Source of the DNA: Bog-532 sp963720945
Lineage (GTDB): Bacteria; Actinomycetota; Actinomycetes; Streptosporangiales; Streptosporangiaceae
DNA length: 64,000 bases
Direction: 5' to 3'
Assembly (NCBI GenBank): GCA_963720945.1
Contig: CAVRHH010000031.1
Coordinates: 124,001 to 188,000, forward strand
The notes under the pieces: model-generated
Told to the model about the DNA's origin: nothing
Databases searched by the model: none
The model's input: only the letters and a program-made list of their open reading frames with translations
Shown here: piece after piece, positions 17,117 to 25,416 of the stretch
Position numbering within the stretch: the first letter of the stretch is position 1
Layout: every line of letters begins with the position of its first letter
Program-made: the position numbers and the translations under genes

Positions 17117-18118
17117 ATGGCTGCCGTCGTCCTGGGCACCGGGCGGGACAACCCCCGTGCCCGCATCGGTCTCGTCCTCGGGGCGGGCGGCCTGACCGGC
17201 GCGGCCTGGATGACCGGCGCGCTGCCTGCGTTGCAGCAGTGGCTGCCGCGGCCGGCCGGGGACGTCGAGGTGATCGTCGGCACGAGCGCGGGCAGCGTGC
17301 TGGCCGCCGGCCTCCGCTGCCAGGCCAGCATCGAGGAAATGATCGGCTTCCAGCGCGGCGACGCCGTTCCCGGGCTGGCGGGCCTGCCCGCGATCCAGGA
17401 TGGCCCGCTGCCGCCGGTGCCGCAGCCGCGGATGGGCTCGCCGCTGCTGTGGTGCACCGCGCTGCTCACGCCGCACCGCGTGCACCCCCGGGTCAGCGCC
17501 AGCGCGTGGCTCCCGCACGGCCGCGGCCGGCACACCGCGCTGCGCGCCACAGTCCACCACCTGCAGGCCCGGCACTACGCCGCCCGCGGTGCCGCGCACC
17601 CCTGGGCCGACGGGCGGACCTGGATCGTCGCGGTCGATTACGACTCGGGCCAGCGGGTCGTGTTCGGCCGCCCCGGGGCCCCCGCCGCCCCGCTCCCGGA
17701 CGCGGTCGTCGCGTCGTGCTCCATTCCCGGCTGGTACCGGCCGGCCCGGATCGGCGGCCGCCGCTACGTCGACGGCGGGATCCGTTCCCCGACGTCGCTG
17801 AGCCTGCTGGCCGAGGCCGGGGTGGACGAGGTGTACGTACTCGCGCCGATGGCCAGCACGGCCCCGGGCGCGCCGCGCAAGCTGCACGAGCGGCTGGAAC
17901 GGGCCGTGCGCAGCGTGGCCACCCATTCGCTGCTGCGCGACGCCCGCCGGCTGCACGCTCGCGGTATCACGGTCACCGTGCTCACCCCCGGCGCCGAGGA
18001 CCTGGCCGCGATGGGCGTCAACCCGATGGACGCCCGGCGCCGGGCGGCCGTGCTGGAGACGTCGCTGCGCACCTCACCGGCCGCGCTCGCGCACCCGCTA
18101 CGCGAGAACCTCAGCTAA
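17117..18118 (+). CDS. Patatin-like phospholipase family protein
   Basis: A 333-residue patatin-fold protein. The oxyanion loop is GAGGLTGAAW, the nucleophile motif GTSAGS, and the catalytic Asp is in VDGGI, giving the Ser-Asp dyad of patatin lipid acyl hydrolases. No membrane segment. Such enzymes remove acyl chains from membrane lipids; the exact role is unknown. Start: ATG 17117 with GGGAGG 6 nt upstream. A TATACT box at 17041-17046 could be part of its promoter, but no -35 element is clear. Confidence 0.88.
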   Translation: MAAVVLGTGRDNPRARIGLVLGAGGLTGAAWMTGALPALQQWLPRPAGDVEVIVGTSAGSVLAAGLRCQASIEEMIGFQRGDAVPGLAGLPAIQDGPLPPVPQPRMGSPLLWCTALLTPHRVHPRVSASAWLPHGRGRHTALRATVHHLQARHYAARGAAHPWADGRTWIVAVDYDSGQRVVFGRPGAPAAPLPDAVVASCSIPGWYRPARIGGRRYVDGGIRSPTSLSLLAEAGVDEVYVLAPMASTAPGAPRKLHERLERAVRSVATHSLLRDARRLHARGITVTVLTPGAEDLAAMGVNPMDARRRAAVLETSLRTSPAALAHPLRENLS

Positions 18119-18217
18119 TACTGAGGTCGACGGAGAGGCCGATGCCCGGGACGCAAATTCCGGACGGCATCCTGGGAACGACTGCCCGGCTCGATCATTA
18201 GGAGGAGGTGAGCCATC

Positions 18218-18982
18218 GTGGCCGGCCATGACCATCAGCACGTGCACGGCGGCGCGGGGGTCGTCCGGGACGCCGCTTTCTGGGACGAGCGCTACCGCTC
18301 CGCCCCCGCGCTGTGGAGCGGGGAGCCGAACCCGCAGCTCGTCGGGGAGGTGAGCGGCCTGCGGCCCGGCCGGGCCCTGGACGTCGGCTGCGGGGAGGGC
18401 GCCGACGCGGTCTGGCTGGCCCGGCGCGGCTGGCAGGTCACGGCTGCGGACCTCTCCGTGGTGGCCCTGGAGCGCGCCGCCGCCCACGCCGCCCAGGCCG
18501 GTACGGACATCAGCGGCCGGATTTCCTGGCAGCAGGCCGATCTGATCACCTGGGCCCCGGACGCCGGCCGTTACGACCTGGCGGCCATGCACTTCGTGCA
18601 CCTGCCGCCCGCGGACCGCGGGGCCGTGTTCCGCCAGCTGGCCGCGGCCGTGGCCCCGGGCGGCACCCTGCTCGTCGTCGCGCATCACCCCTCCGACCTG
18701 GAGATCCCTGGCCTGCGCACGGCCGGCCCGGGCTTCCCGCCGCCCGGCCCGGAGCTGTTCTTCACCGGCGACGAGATCGCCGCCGCGATCGGTGCCGACC
18801 GCCCGGCAGGCCCGGGTGACCCGGGGTGGCGGATCGTGGTGAACGAGGCCCGCGCCCGGGAGGCCACGCATCCGGACGGCGGCACCGTCACCATCCGCGA
18901 CACCATCTTCCGGGCCGAGCGGCCGCCCGGGCCTAGCGCGCTTCCGGGCCGAGCGGCCCGCCCGGGCCTAGCGCGCCCGTGA
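18218..18982 (+). CDS. Class I SAM-dependent methyltransferase
   Basis: A 254-residue Rossmann methyltransferase. Motif I is LDVGCGEGADAVWLA (about residues 52-66), acidic motif II is VTAADLS, then the QADLITW and LVVAHHPSD strands. The N-terminus FWDERYRSAPALWSGEPN is typical of thiopurine/tellurite-type methyltransferase relatives. GTG 18218 follows a strong AGGAGGAGG site. The last 25 codons lie in a tandem duplication (18907-18975) that has altered the C-terminus. Confidence 0.87.
   Translation: MAGHDHQHVHGGAGVVRDAAFWDERYRSAPALWSGEPNPQLVGEVSGLRPGRALDVGCGEGADAVWLARRGWQVTAADLSVVALERAAAHAAQAGTDISGRISWQQADLITWAPDAGRYDLAAMHFVHLPPADRGAVFRQLAAAVAPGGTLLVVAHHPSDLEIPGLRTAGPGFPPPGPELFFTGDEIAAAIGADRPAGPGDPGWRIVVNEARAREATHPDGGTVTIRDTIFRAERPPGPSALPGRAARPGLARP
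18907..18975 (+). repeat. 34/35-bp tandem duplication at a gene end
   Basis: The segment 18907-18940 is repeated at 18941-18975 with one extra C. It lies in the 3' end of the methyltransferase gene, so the extra base changes the reading frame of the second copy and extends the protein by about a dozen residues. Confidence 0.85.
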
Positions 18983-19024
18983 CCCGGCGTCCCGAGACGT
19001 GAGCCGCCCCGCCAAGATAAGGGC

Positions 19025-19792
19025 ATGCGGATAGCCGATTCAGTGGCCCTGGTCACCGGGGCCGGGCGCGGGCTCGGCCGGGCCTTCGTCCAGGAACTGG
19101 CCGGCCGGGGCGCCCGGGCCATCTACGCGGCGGCGCGGGACCCGTCCGCCGTGACCGGCCCCGGCATCCCGGTCGCCCTGGACATCACCGACCCGGAGCA
19201 GGTGGCCGCCGTGGCCCGGGACTGCGCGGACGTCACGCTGCTCGTCAACAACGCCGGCGTGATGACGCTCAGCTCGCTGATCGGCGCGCCGACCATGGAC
19301 GGTGCCCGCCAGGAGATCGGCACTAACTACCTGGGCACGCTGAGCATGTGCCGCACGTTCGCTCCGGTGCTGGCGGCCAACGGCGGCGGCGCGATCGTCA
19401 ACATGCTGTCGGTGGTGAGCTTCTTCACCAACCCGGCCAACGGCAGTTACGGCGCGTCCAAGGCGGCCGAATGGGCGCTGACCAACGGCATCCGGATCGA
19501 GCTGGCTCACCAGGGTACGCAGGTCATGGGGGTGCACGCCGGCTATATCGACACCGAGATGGCCCGGGACCTGGCCGGGAGCGCGCCGAAGATCAGCCCC
19601 GCCGACGTCGCCCGGCAGGTTGCCAACGCGGTCGAGGCGGGGGCGGTAGAGGTCCTGGCCGACGCGCGGACCCGCCGGATCAAGAGCCTGCTGCCGGACG
19701 ACCACGAGAAGATCTACCCGGACGTCCAGGCCGCCTGGGACGCCAGCCACCCGCCCGCCGGGCCCGCCGCGCCCCGGCAGAACGCTACGTAA
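19025..19792 (+). CDS. SDR family oxidoreductase
   Basis: A classical SDR of 255 residues: TGAGRGLG cofactor loop (residues 11-18), VNNAG (about 76-80), LSVVS region with catalytic Ser, and YGASK Tyr/Lys. Of normal length. The substrate is unknown. Its stop overlaps by 8 nt the end of the convergent DUF1905 gene. Confidence 0.9.
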   Translation: MRIADSVALVTGAGRGLGRAFVQELAGRGARAIYAAARDPSAVTGPGIPVALDITDPEQVAAVARDCADVTLLVNNAGVMTLSSLIGAPTMDGARQEIGTNYLGTLSMCRTFAPVLAANGGGAIVNMLSVVSFFTNPANGSYGASKAAEWALTNGIRIELAHQGTQVMGVHAGYIDTEMARDLAGSAPKISPADVARQVANAVEAGAVEVLADARTRRIKSLLPDDHEKIYPDVQAAWDASHPPAGPAAPRQNAT

Positions 19793-20081
19793 GCCGCTCT
19801 TCCAGGTGCACGGTGACGCGATCGCCTGCGCTCTTCCCGATCGCCGCGCGGATGTCGCCGGCGACCGGCAGCTTGTGCCGCCCGTCGCCCAGGGCCATGA
19901 ACGAGCTGCGGAACGGATGCCCGTCGATCGTGCCCCGCACCTTGACCAGCCCCCGTGTGCCGAAGAACTCGGCCGAGCCCGGCATCACCACGTACGTGTG
20001 GCCGCCCTTGGCCGGGCTCTTCTCCAGGATCGCCGAGAACTGCCGGTCCAGCCGCACCGCAGCCCGTTCAGTCATGATCAT
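19785..20081 (-). CDS. DUF1905 domain protein
   Basis: About 98 residues forming one DUF1905 beta-barrel domain: FSAILEKSPAKGGHTYVV, then GSAEFFGTRGLVKVRGTI, DGHPFRSSFMALGDG and KLPVAGDIRAAIGK. The function of the family is unknown. Start: ATG 20081 or ATG 20075, both behind GGAAGGAAAG; the second fits the spacing better. The frame stays open upstream through a 15-bp tandem repeat, adding about 60 residues of Tyr-Asp-Arg-Asp-Pro repeats, but the ribosome binding site makes the short form more likely. Confidence 0.82.
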   Translation of the reverse strand: MIMTERAAVRLDRQFSAILEKSPAKGGHTYVVMPGSAEFFGTRGLVKVRGTIDGHPFRSSFMALGDGRHKLPVAGDIRAAIGKSAGDRVTVHLEERLT

Positions 20082-20120
20082 CACTTTCCTTCCGGCCGCC
20101 CGCCGGCTCGCCCGTTCACG

Positions 20121-20255
20121 GTCATAGCGGTCGCGGTCATAGGGGTCGCGGTCATAGGGGTCGCGGTCATAGGGGTCGCGGTCATAGGGGTCGCGGTCAT
20201 AGAGGTCACGGTCATAAAGGTCACGGTCATAAAGGTCACGGTCATAAATGAGACG
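20121..20255. repeat. Tandem 15-bp repeat array, eight full copies
   Basis: Unit gtcataggggtcgcg starts at 20121, 20136, 20151, 20166, 20181, 20196, 20211 and 20226, with a ninth partial copy at 20241. Copies 2-5 are identical; copies 6-8 drift to agaggtcacg and aaaggtcacg. The array fills the space between divergent genes (DUF1905 on minus, a small gene on plus), so it may hold both promoters. As 15 is a multiple of 3, it is open on both strands. Confidence 0.9.
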
Positions 20256-20315
20256 GCCGGGGCCAGCGGATCTCATCTATGGTGGCGTCACCAGCGCTCC
20301 GACGGGAGGTGGCCC

Positions 20316-20570
20316 GTGCTCGACGGCCTCAGCCACGACGATGGCGAGCCGCCCTCGGTCGGTCTCGTCCCGCCGGGGGCATCCTGGGCGGACGTGTACG
20401 ACCACATCAAGATCGCGCACGACTTCCTGCTGGTAAAGGAGGCGGACGGCGAGTACGCCGGGGCGTACTGGACCGGCACGGACATGGTCGTCGTCGGCGA
20501 CCTGGGCCCCGACCCGGACGAGGCGCTGGATGACTTCCGTGAGCAGCTCCGCCAGCGCGGTGAGCTCTAG
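20316..20570 (+). CDS. Small hypothetical protein
   Basis: An 84-residue soluble protein starting at GTG 20316 behind GGGAGGTGG (20304-20312). It is acidic (ASWADVYDHIKIAHDFLL, then GTDMVVVGDLGPDPDEALD) with no recognised family. The good ribosome binding site and high-GC codon use support it. It is divergent from the DUF1905 gene, and the 15-bp array lies in the shared upstream region. Confidence 0.6.
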   Translation: MLDGLSHDDGEPPSVGLVPPGASWADVYDHIKIAHDFLLVKEADGEYAGAYWTGTDMVVVGDLGPDPDEALDDFREQLRQRGEL

Positions 20571-20593
20571 CTCCGGTACCGGAAGCGAAGGCC

Positions 20594-21835
20594 TCAGTCC
20601 AGGAGCGCCTGGTAGACCAGCTGGCGCAGCTGGGAGCGGATCGGGTAGCTGCTGGACGGCAGGAGCTGGGTGAAGAACGAGACGGTCAGCTCCTCGGCCG
20701 GGTCGATCCAGAATGCCGTGCTCGCGGCGCCGCCCCAGGTCAGTTCGCCCTCGGAACTGATGACCTTCCCCGGCACCGGGTCGATGGTGACGGCGAAGCC
20801 CAGCCCGAAGCCGACCCCCAGGAACGGGGTCTCGGCGTAGAGCGGCCGGCCGAACGTTTTCAGGTCGGCGTTGCCCGGCAGGTGGTTGCGCGCCATGTAG
20901 CGCACCGTCCGCGGGCCGAGCAGGCGCACGCCGTCCAGTTCCCCGGCCGGGCTGTCCGGCCGTCCCAGCAGCATCTGGGTGAACCGGTCGTAGTCCGCCG
21001 CCGTGGACAGCAGGCCGCCGCCCCCGGCGAGCAGGGCCGGCGGCTTGAGCGCCAGCGCGCCGAGCGCGTCCAGCCGGGCCGCCCGGCCGTTGGCTCCCCG
21101 GGTGTACAGCGCGGCCAGCCGGGCGGTGTCGCCGGTCCAGAACGTGGTGTCCGTCATGCCCAGCGGGCGGAAGATCCGCTCCGCGAAGAACTCGTCCAGC
21201 CGCTGCCCGCTGGCGACCTCCACCACGCGGCCCAGCACCTCGGTGGACACCGAGTAGTTCCATTCGGCGCCGGGCTGGAACAGCAGCGGCAGCCCGGCCC
21301 AGACGTCGCAGGCCTGGGCCAGGTCCATGCCAGGCGGCCAGTCCCACTCGAACCCGGCGGCCCGGTACATCGCGTCCACCGGATGCGCGCGGTGGAACCC
21401 GTAGGTGAGGCCGGAGGTGTGCGTGAGCAGGTGCCAGATCCGCACCGGCTCGGTGGCCGGGACCGTGACCGCCTTCAGGTCGGACCCGCCGTCGAAGACG
21501 CGTATGTCGGCGAAGGAGGGGATGAACGTGCTGACCGGATCGGTGAGCTCGAAGGCCCCCTCCTCGAACAGCATCATCGCGGCGACGGAGGTGATGGGCT
21601 TGGTCATCGAGTAGATCCGCCACAGCGTGCCGGTCTCCACCGGGCGGCCGGCCTCCAGGTCGCGTGACCCGTGGCTGGCCACGTAGGCCAGACGGCCGCG
21701 CCGGTTCACGGTGATCAGCCAGCCGGGCAGCCGCCCGTCGTCCACGTAGCCGCGGAAGTGCCGCCCGATCCGCTCCAGCCGGTCCGGGTCCAGGCCCACC
21801 TCGGCCGGGTCCACCTCAGCCTTGAGCTCACTCAT
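20594..21835 (-). CDS. Serine hydrolase, beta-lactamase family
   Basis: A 413-residue class C-like serine hydrolase (esterase/D-aminopeptidase type). SMTK at about residue 77 supplies the nucleophile Ser and Lys, NYSVS the Tyr, and LTWGGAAST sits where the third motif lies. No signal peptide, so it is probably cytoplasmic and more likely an esterase than a beta-lactamase. Start ATG 21835; GTG 21838 directly upstream is possible. A second member of the family lies at the right end of the window. Confidence 0.87.
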   Translation of the reverse strand: MSELKAEVDPAEVGLDPDRLERIGRHFRGYVDDGRLPGWLITVNRRGRLAYVASHGSRDLEAGRPVETGTLWRIYSMTKPITSVAAMMLFEEGAFELTDPVSTFIPSFADIRVFDGGSDLKAVTVPATEPVRIWHLLTHTSGLTYGFHRAHPVDAMYRAAGFEWDWPPGMDLAQACDVWAGLPLLFQPGAEWNYSVSTEVLGRVVEVASGQRLDEFFAERIFRPLGMTDTTFWTGDTARLAALYTRGANGRAARLDALGALALKPPALLAGGGGLLSTAADYDRFTQMLLGRPDSPAGELDGVRLLGPRTVRYMARNHLPGNADLKTFGRPLYAETPFLGVGFGLGFAVTIDPVPGKVISSEGELTWGGAASTAFWIDPAEELTVSFFTQLLPSSSYPIRSQLRQLVYQALLD

Positions 21836-21890
21836 CACCGCACCCTCTCACCGCCCTCGCCTGCCTCTAGTAAACCGCCCGGTAACGTCC

Positions 21891-22319
21891 TCAGCGATCC
21901 CGGAGGTTCCTGCGGCGATAGGCGAGGCTCCCGGCGCCGGCCAGCAGGGCCGCCCCGCCCAGGCCGAACAGCAGGATGTCCCGGACCCCGGCCGTGCCGC
22001 CGCCGCCGGTGGAGGGCGCGCCGACCGGCACCGGGCTGGCGGACTGGGTGGCGGACGCGAACGGAGCCGGCTGCACGGGTACGGGTGACGGCGACGCCGA
22101 GGCACCGGCCGAGGCACCGGCCGACGGGCGCGAACTGGGGGCCCGGGCGGTGACGAAACTGTCGGTCGGCGTCCCCGAGGCCGACGTGCTCCCGGCCGCC
22201 GCCGCGCCGCTCGGCGTGGAGCAGGCCGTGGTGGTGGCGAGGATGGCCAGGGCGGCGCAGCCGGCCGCGGTCAGCCGCCCGCCGGGCCGGGTTCCAGCAA
22301 TGGCCGTACGCGCCCTCAT
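21891..22319 (-). CDS. Secreted, probably sortase-anchored surface protein
   Basis: A 142-residue exported protein. The N-terminus has a signal peptide (RLTAAGCAALAILATTTACS). The middle is Ser/Ala/Pro-rich and disordered. The end has the sorting-signal layout: GAPSTGG, then the hydrophobic helix ILLFGLGGAALLAGAG and a basic tail YRRRNLRDR. A class F sortase gene starts 91 nt away on the other strand, so it is a likely substrate. A Cys after TTTA could alternatively be lipidated, but the lipobox is poor. Start: ATG 22319 behind GGGGAGG. Confidence 0.72.
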   Translation of the reverse strand: MRARTAIAGTRPGGRLTAAGCAALAILATTTACSTPSGAAAAGSTSASGTPTDSFVTARAPSSRPSAGASAGASASPSPVPVQPAPFASATQSASPVPVGAPSTGGGGTAGVRDILLFGLGGAALLAGAGSLAYRRRNLRDR

Positions 22320-22409
22320 GGAACCTCCCCGTACGGGTGCGCCATAAGGGTGCGGCGCAGGCATTGGCCAATTTTTCACTGGAATATTAGGCTACGCGAG
22401 CAGAACAGT

Positions 22410-23195
22410 ATGCGAAAGACACGGGGAGTGGCGTTGGCGGATCCCGAGTGGCGACGCATATATGGCTTCCGCGTCGTTATATCGGCCCCATCGGGCGTCG
22501 CGCCGCCGCCGCGCCGGCCGTTGCGGGCCCGGCTGGCCGGATTCGCCGGCGCGGCGTTCATCCTGACCGGGGTCATCGCGATCGGTGTCGCGATCGGTGC
22601 CCAGGTGCACGCGCCGCAGCCGGTATCCGCGGGGACCACCGGGGGCGGCCCCGGGCCGTCGCTGGAGCGCTCGCTGCCGGTATCGGTCGACATCCCCGCG
22701 ATCGGCGTGAGTTCCAGCCTGCTGAGCCTGGGCCTCAACCAGGACGGCACGATCCAGGTGCCGTCGCTGACCTCGGCGGCCGATGAGGCGGCGTGGTACA
22801 AGTACTCGGCCACGCCCGGCCAGCGGGGGACGTCGGTCATCGAGGGTCACCTCGACACGTATCAGGGGCCGGCCGTGTTCTTCCGGCTCGGGGCACTGCG
22901 GCCCGGGAACCAAATCAACGTGACGCTCGCCAACGGGATCACCGCCGTTTTCCGCGTTACCGGCGTGCGCGAGTACACCAAATCCGATTTTCCGGCGAAA
23001 ACCATTTACGGCGGCACCGGGTACGCGGCCCTGCACCTCATTACCTGCGGCGGCGCTTTCGACTACACCAGCCATCACTACCTGAGCAGCACCGTGGTAT
23101 TCGCGACCCTGACGTCCTATAGCCCCGCGCGGTTAACGGGTTCCGTCTCGGCCAGCCGGGCGTGCAGCCGGTCCCTGATCTCCTCGGGCGTGTAG
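22410..23195 (+). CDS. Class F sortase
   Basis: A membrane-anchored transpeptidase. A basic N-terminus is followed by one membrane segment (GAAFILTGVIAIGVAIGA) and a class F sortase domain: VDIPAIGVSSSL, VIEGHLDTYQGPAVFFRLG with the catalytic His, and LHLITCGGAFDY with the catalytic Cys. Start taken as ATG 22410; ATG 22350 in frame is less natural. The domain ends near 23110; the last 25 residues overlap, on the other strand, the next small gene by 79 nt. It likely anchors the divergent surface protein to peptidoglycan. Confidence 0.85.
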   Translation: MRKTRGVALADPEWRRIYGFRVVISAPSGVAPPPRRPLRARLAGFAGAAFILTGVIAIGVAIGAQVHAPQPVSAGTTGGGPGPSLERSLPVSVDIPAIGVSSSLLSLGLNQDGTIQVPSLTSAADEAAWYKYSATPGQRGTSVIEGHLDTYQGPAVFFRLGALRPGNQINVTLANGITAVFRVTGVREYTKSDFPAKTIYGGTGYAALHLITCGGAFDYTSHHYLSSTVVFATLTSYSPARLTGSVSASRACSRSLISSGV

Positions 23196-23299
23196 GCGCG
23201 GCGGCGCCGTTCCGCGCGGGCGATCACCACCCCGGTCGCGGCCACGCCGGCGAAGCCCAGCCCCAGGATTTTCCACCCGCGTCCCTTTGGCCAATGCAT
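23117..23299 (-). CDS. Small membrane protein of unknown function
   Basis: A 60-residue protein: one predicted membrane helix (ILGLGFAGVAATGVVIA) followed by a basic stop-transfer segment (RAERRRR) and a charged cytoplasmic tail (TPEEIRDRLHARLAE). No family recognised. Start ATG 23299. Its 3' end overlaps the end of the sortase gene tail to tail, so one of the two ends may be mis-called. Confidence 0.55.
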   Translation of the reverse strand: MHWPKGRGWKILGLGFAGVAATGVVIARAERRRRAYTPEEIRDRLHARLAETEPVNRAGL

Positions 23300-23317
23300 G
23301 ATCCCTAGGCTACGACC

Positions 23318-24013
23318 GTGCCGCCTCTCACTCTCGACGACGCGGCCGGGCTGACCCGGACCGGCGACGTGTGGCTGTTCCGCGGCCGCACCGCAGCGGA
23401 CCGCGCGATCCAGGTCGCGACCAACAGCCCGGTCAACCACGTCGGCATGTCGGTGGTCCTGGAGGACCTCCCGCCGCTGATGTGGCACGCCGAGCTGGGG
23501 CGGTCACTGCCGGACCTGTGGTCGGGGAACCGCCAGCGCGGCGTTCAGCTGCACGACCTGCGGGACGCGGTGACGGTCTGGGCGGCCAGGTACGGGCAGC
23601 GGGCCTGGCTCCGCCAGCTCGAGCCGCCGGCCGGCCGCCAGATGGAGGACGCCGTGCTGCGCACGATCGCGCGGCTGGACGGAACGCCGTTCCCGTCCAC
23701 GGCCGGGCTCGCGTCCCGCTGGCTGCTCGGCCGGGTACCGCCGGCCCGGGTGCGCGCCCGGGGACGGGACGGCGCCGGCGAGGCCAGCCTGGAGACGGCC
23801 TACTGTGCCGAGGTGCTCGCCGCCACGTACCAGGCCATGGGGCTGCTGTCCGGGCGGCGCCGGCCGAACTGGTACGACGCGGGCCGGTTCTGGAGCGGCG
23901 ACGACCTCCGGCTGTCCGGCGGCTACCGGCTGTCGGGTGAGGTCGCCGTCACGATCGAGGCGGCAGCGATCGCGGAGGCAGGGCGCGGCGCACCGCCTCG
24001 ACCTGGCCCCTGA
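23318..24013 (+). CDS. Permuted papain-fold (YiiX-like) hydrolase
   Basis: A 231-residue protein with the circularly permuted NlpC/P60 arrangement: GDVWLFRG and the His of SPVNHVGMSVV come first, and the Cys of AYCAEVLAATYQAMG comes late, as in YiiX/YebB-like proteins. Such enzymes are predicted amidases or acyltransferases acting on lipids or peptidoglycan. No signal peptide, so cytoplasmic. Start GTG 23318. The last 65 nt overlap the convergent gene at 23949-24395. Confidence 0.65.
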   Translation: MPPLTLDDAAGLTRTGDVWLFRGRTAADRAIQVATNSPVNHVGMSVVLEDLPPLMWHAELGRSLPDLWSGNRQRGVQLHDLRDAVTVWAARYGQRAWLRQLEPPAGRQMEDAVLRTIARLDGTPFPSTAGLASRWLLGRVPPARVRARGRDGAGEASLETAYCAEVLAATYQAMGLLSGRRRPNWYDAGRFWSGDDLRLSGGYRLSGEVAVTIEAAAIAEAGRGAPPRPGP

Positions 24014-24395
24014 CCGAGCAGCAGGCCGGGATGCGCGTGCACCCGGCCGGCGCCGCGTCGTCGGTCTTCACGACGACCGGAAGTTCCGGGTACCACCACC
24101 GGATGTCCGCTGCCACGCCGGACGCCGGATCGAGGCCGTGCAGCACGACGTCGGCGCCGGCCAGCACCTCGCAGTCCGCGCCGCGCAGCAGCGGGCAGGA
24201 CCCGGGGCCGACGGCTTCCCCGGCGGCTTCCCCGGCGGCCGGGCCCGAGCAGTACGCCACGTCGAAGCCCGCGTCCCGGAACGCGGCGAAGTCGGAGATC
24301 TCCAGGGCCGGGTGGCTGTCCTCGATGAGCACACGGGGACGGCTGCCGGTGCTGGGCGGCGAATACCAGGTCCGCCGGGAAACGCGCTGCTTCAT
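23949..24395 (-). CDS. Hypothetical alpha/beta protein
   Basis: A 148-residue soluble protein of alternating strands and helices (PRVLIEDSHPALEI, DAGFDVAYCSGP, ADVVLHGLDP, LPVVVKTD), like a small Rossmann or receiver-like fold, but without the phospho-acceptor pattern of a true receiver. Several Cys (CPLLRGADC, CTRIPACC) could bind metal. No family name can be given. ATG 24395 has an AGGAGGG site. A short repeat (GEAAGEAVG) reflects a 12-bp duplication. Confidence 0.6.
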   Translation of the reverse strand: MKQRVSRRTWYSPPSTGSRPRVLIEDSHPALEISDFAAFRDAGFDVAYCSGPAAGEAAGEAVGPGSCPLLRGADCEVLAGADVVLHGLDPASGVAADIRWWYPELPVVVKTDDAAPAGCTRIPACCSVRGQVEAVRRALPPRSLPPRS

Positions 24396-24503
24396 GGCAC
24401 CCTCCTCGCGTACGCGCCTGCCCCCAAGGGAGCCTCCCGGGCAGCCCGCCACGGCAGGGCCGTTGGTCCCGTCCGGGGTCATCTGTCCTGGTAGCGTGGC
24501 GGC

Positions 24504-25322
24504 GTGATCGGCCCCGTGGTCAGCGTTTCCTGGTGGCGGCGCCGCCGCGATGCGGTGGTGCTCGCCGACGTCCGCTGGTACCTGGACGGCCGCCCGGGGC
24601 GGGACGCGTACGGCACCGGGCACCTGCCCGGCGCGGTCTTCGTGGACCTCGACCGCTGGCTGGCCGCCGCGGCCAGCCCGGAGGAAGGCCGGCACCCGCT
24701 GCCGGACCCGGCGGTCTTCGCCGCGGGCATGGCCCGGCTCGGCATCGCGGACGGGACGACCGTCGTGGCCTACGACGACGCCGGGGGCACGGTGGCGGCC
24801 CGGCTGGTCTGGATGCTCCGGGTCACGGGACACCCGGCGGCGCTGCTTGACGGCGGCCTCCAGGCCTACGACGGCCCGCTGGAGCAGGCGGCACCGGACC
24901 GCCCGCCCGCGGTGTTCACCCCGCGTCCCTGGCCCGCGGACCGGCTGGCCCGCCTCGAAGACGCCGCCGGCCCGGGCCGCGTCGTCCTCGACGCCCGCGA
25001 CCGGGCCCGCTACCGCGGCGACCTGGAGCCCGTCGACCCCCGGCCCGGGCACATCCCCGGCGCCCGGAGCCTGCCCTGCCGGGAGAACCTCGCGGCCGAC
25101 GGCACGTTCCTGCCGGCCGCCCGTCTCCGGGAGCGGCTGGCCGAGGCCGGCGTGACCAGCGCGGCCGGGGTCATCAGCTACTGCGGCTCGGGCGTGACCG
25201 CGTGCCACAACCTGCTGATGCTGGAGCACGCCGGCCTGGGGGAGGGGCGGCTGTACCCGGGCTCCTGGTCCCAGTACAGCCACACCACCGGCCCCGCCGC
25301 CCTGGGTGACGCGCCTGGGTGA
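24504..25322 (+). CDS. Sulfurtransferase (two rhodanese domains)
   Basis: A 272-residue thiosulfate/3-mercaptopyruvate sulfurtransferase with two rhodanese folds. The first (residues 15-125, YGTGHLPGAVFVDLDRWL) is inactive; the second carries the active-site Cys in SYCGSGVTA (about residue 233). The CGSGVTA loop is typical of mercaptopyruvate-type enzymes. It transfers sulfane sulfur to cyanide or thiols in the cytoplasm. Start GTG 24504 from domain length. Confidence 0.9.
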   Translation: MIGPVVSVSWWRRRRDAVVLADVRWYLDGRPGRDAYGTGHLPGAVFVDLDRWLAAAASPEEGRHPLPDPAVFAAGMARLGIADGTTVVAYDDAGGTVAARLVWMLRVTGHPAALLDGGLQAYDGPLEQAAPDRPPAVFTPRPWPADRLARLEDAAGPGRVVLDARDRARYRGDLEPVDPRPGHIPGARSLPCRENLAADGTFLPAARLRERLAEAGVTSAAGVISYCGSGVTACHNLLMLEHAGLGEGRLYPGSWSQYSHTTGPAALGDAPG

Positions 25323-25416
25323 CACCCCCGGCCGGCCCATCCCTGAACCAGTCCCGGCCGGGCGCAAACGGCCGGGCGGGTGGCAGATGCACACGTAGCC
25401 GGGCAGGCTTTCTGCC

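Noticed and set aside
15756..17195. 479-residue frame over the hydrolase
   Set aside because: Shadow of the alpha/beta hydrolase gene in another frame, made open by GC-rich codons.
19806..20570. Long + strand frame with Val-Ile-Gly-Val-Ala repeats
   Set aside because: It is the antisense of DUF1905 and the 15-bp repeats; only its end (20316-20570) has a proper start.
20594..21835. Beta-lactamase as antibiotic resistance
   Set aside because: The SxxK/YxS layout and lack of signal peptide fit an esterase-type serine hydrolase; resistance is not supported.
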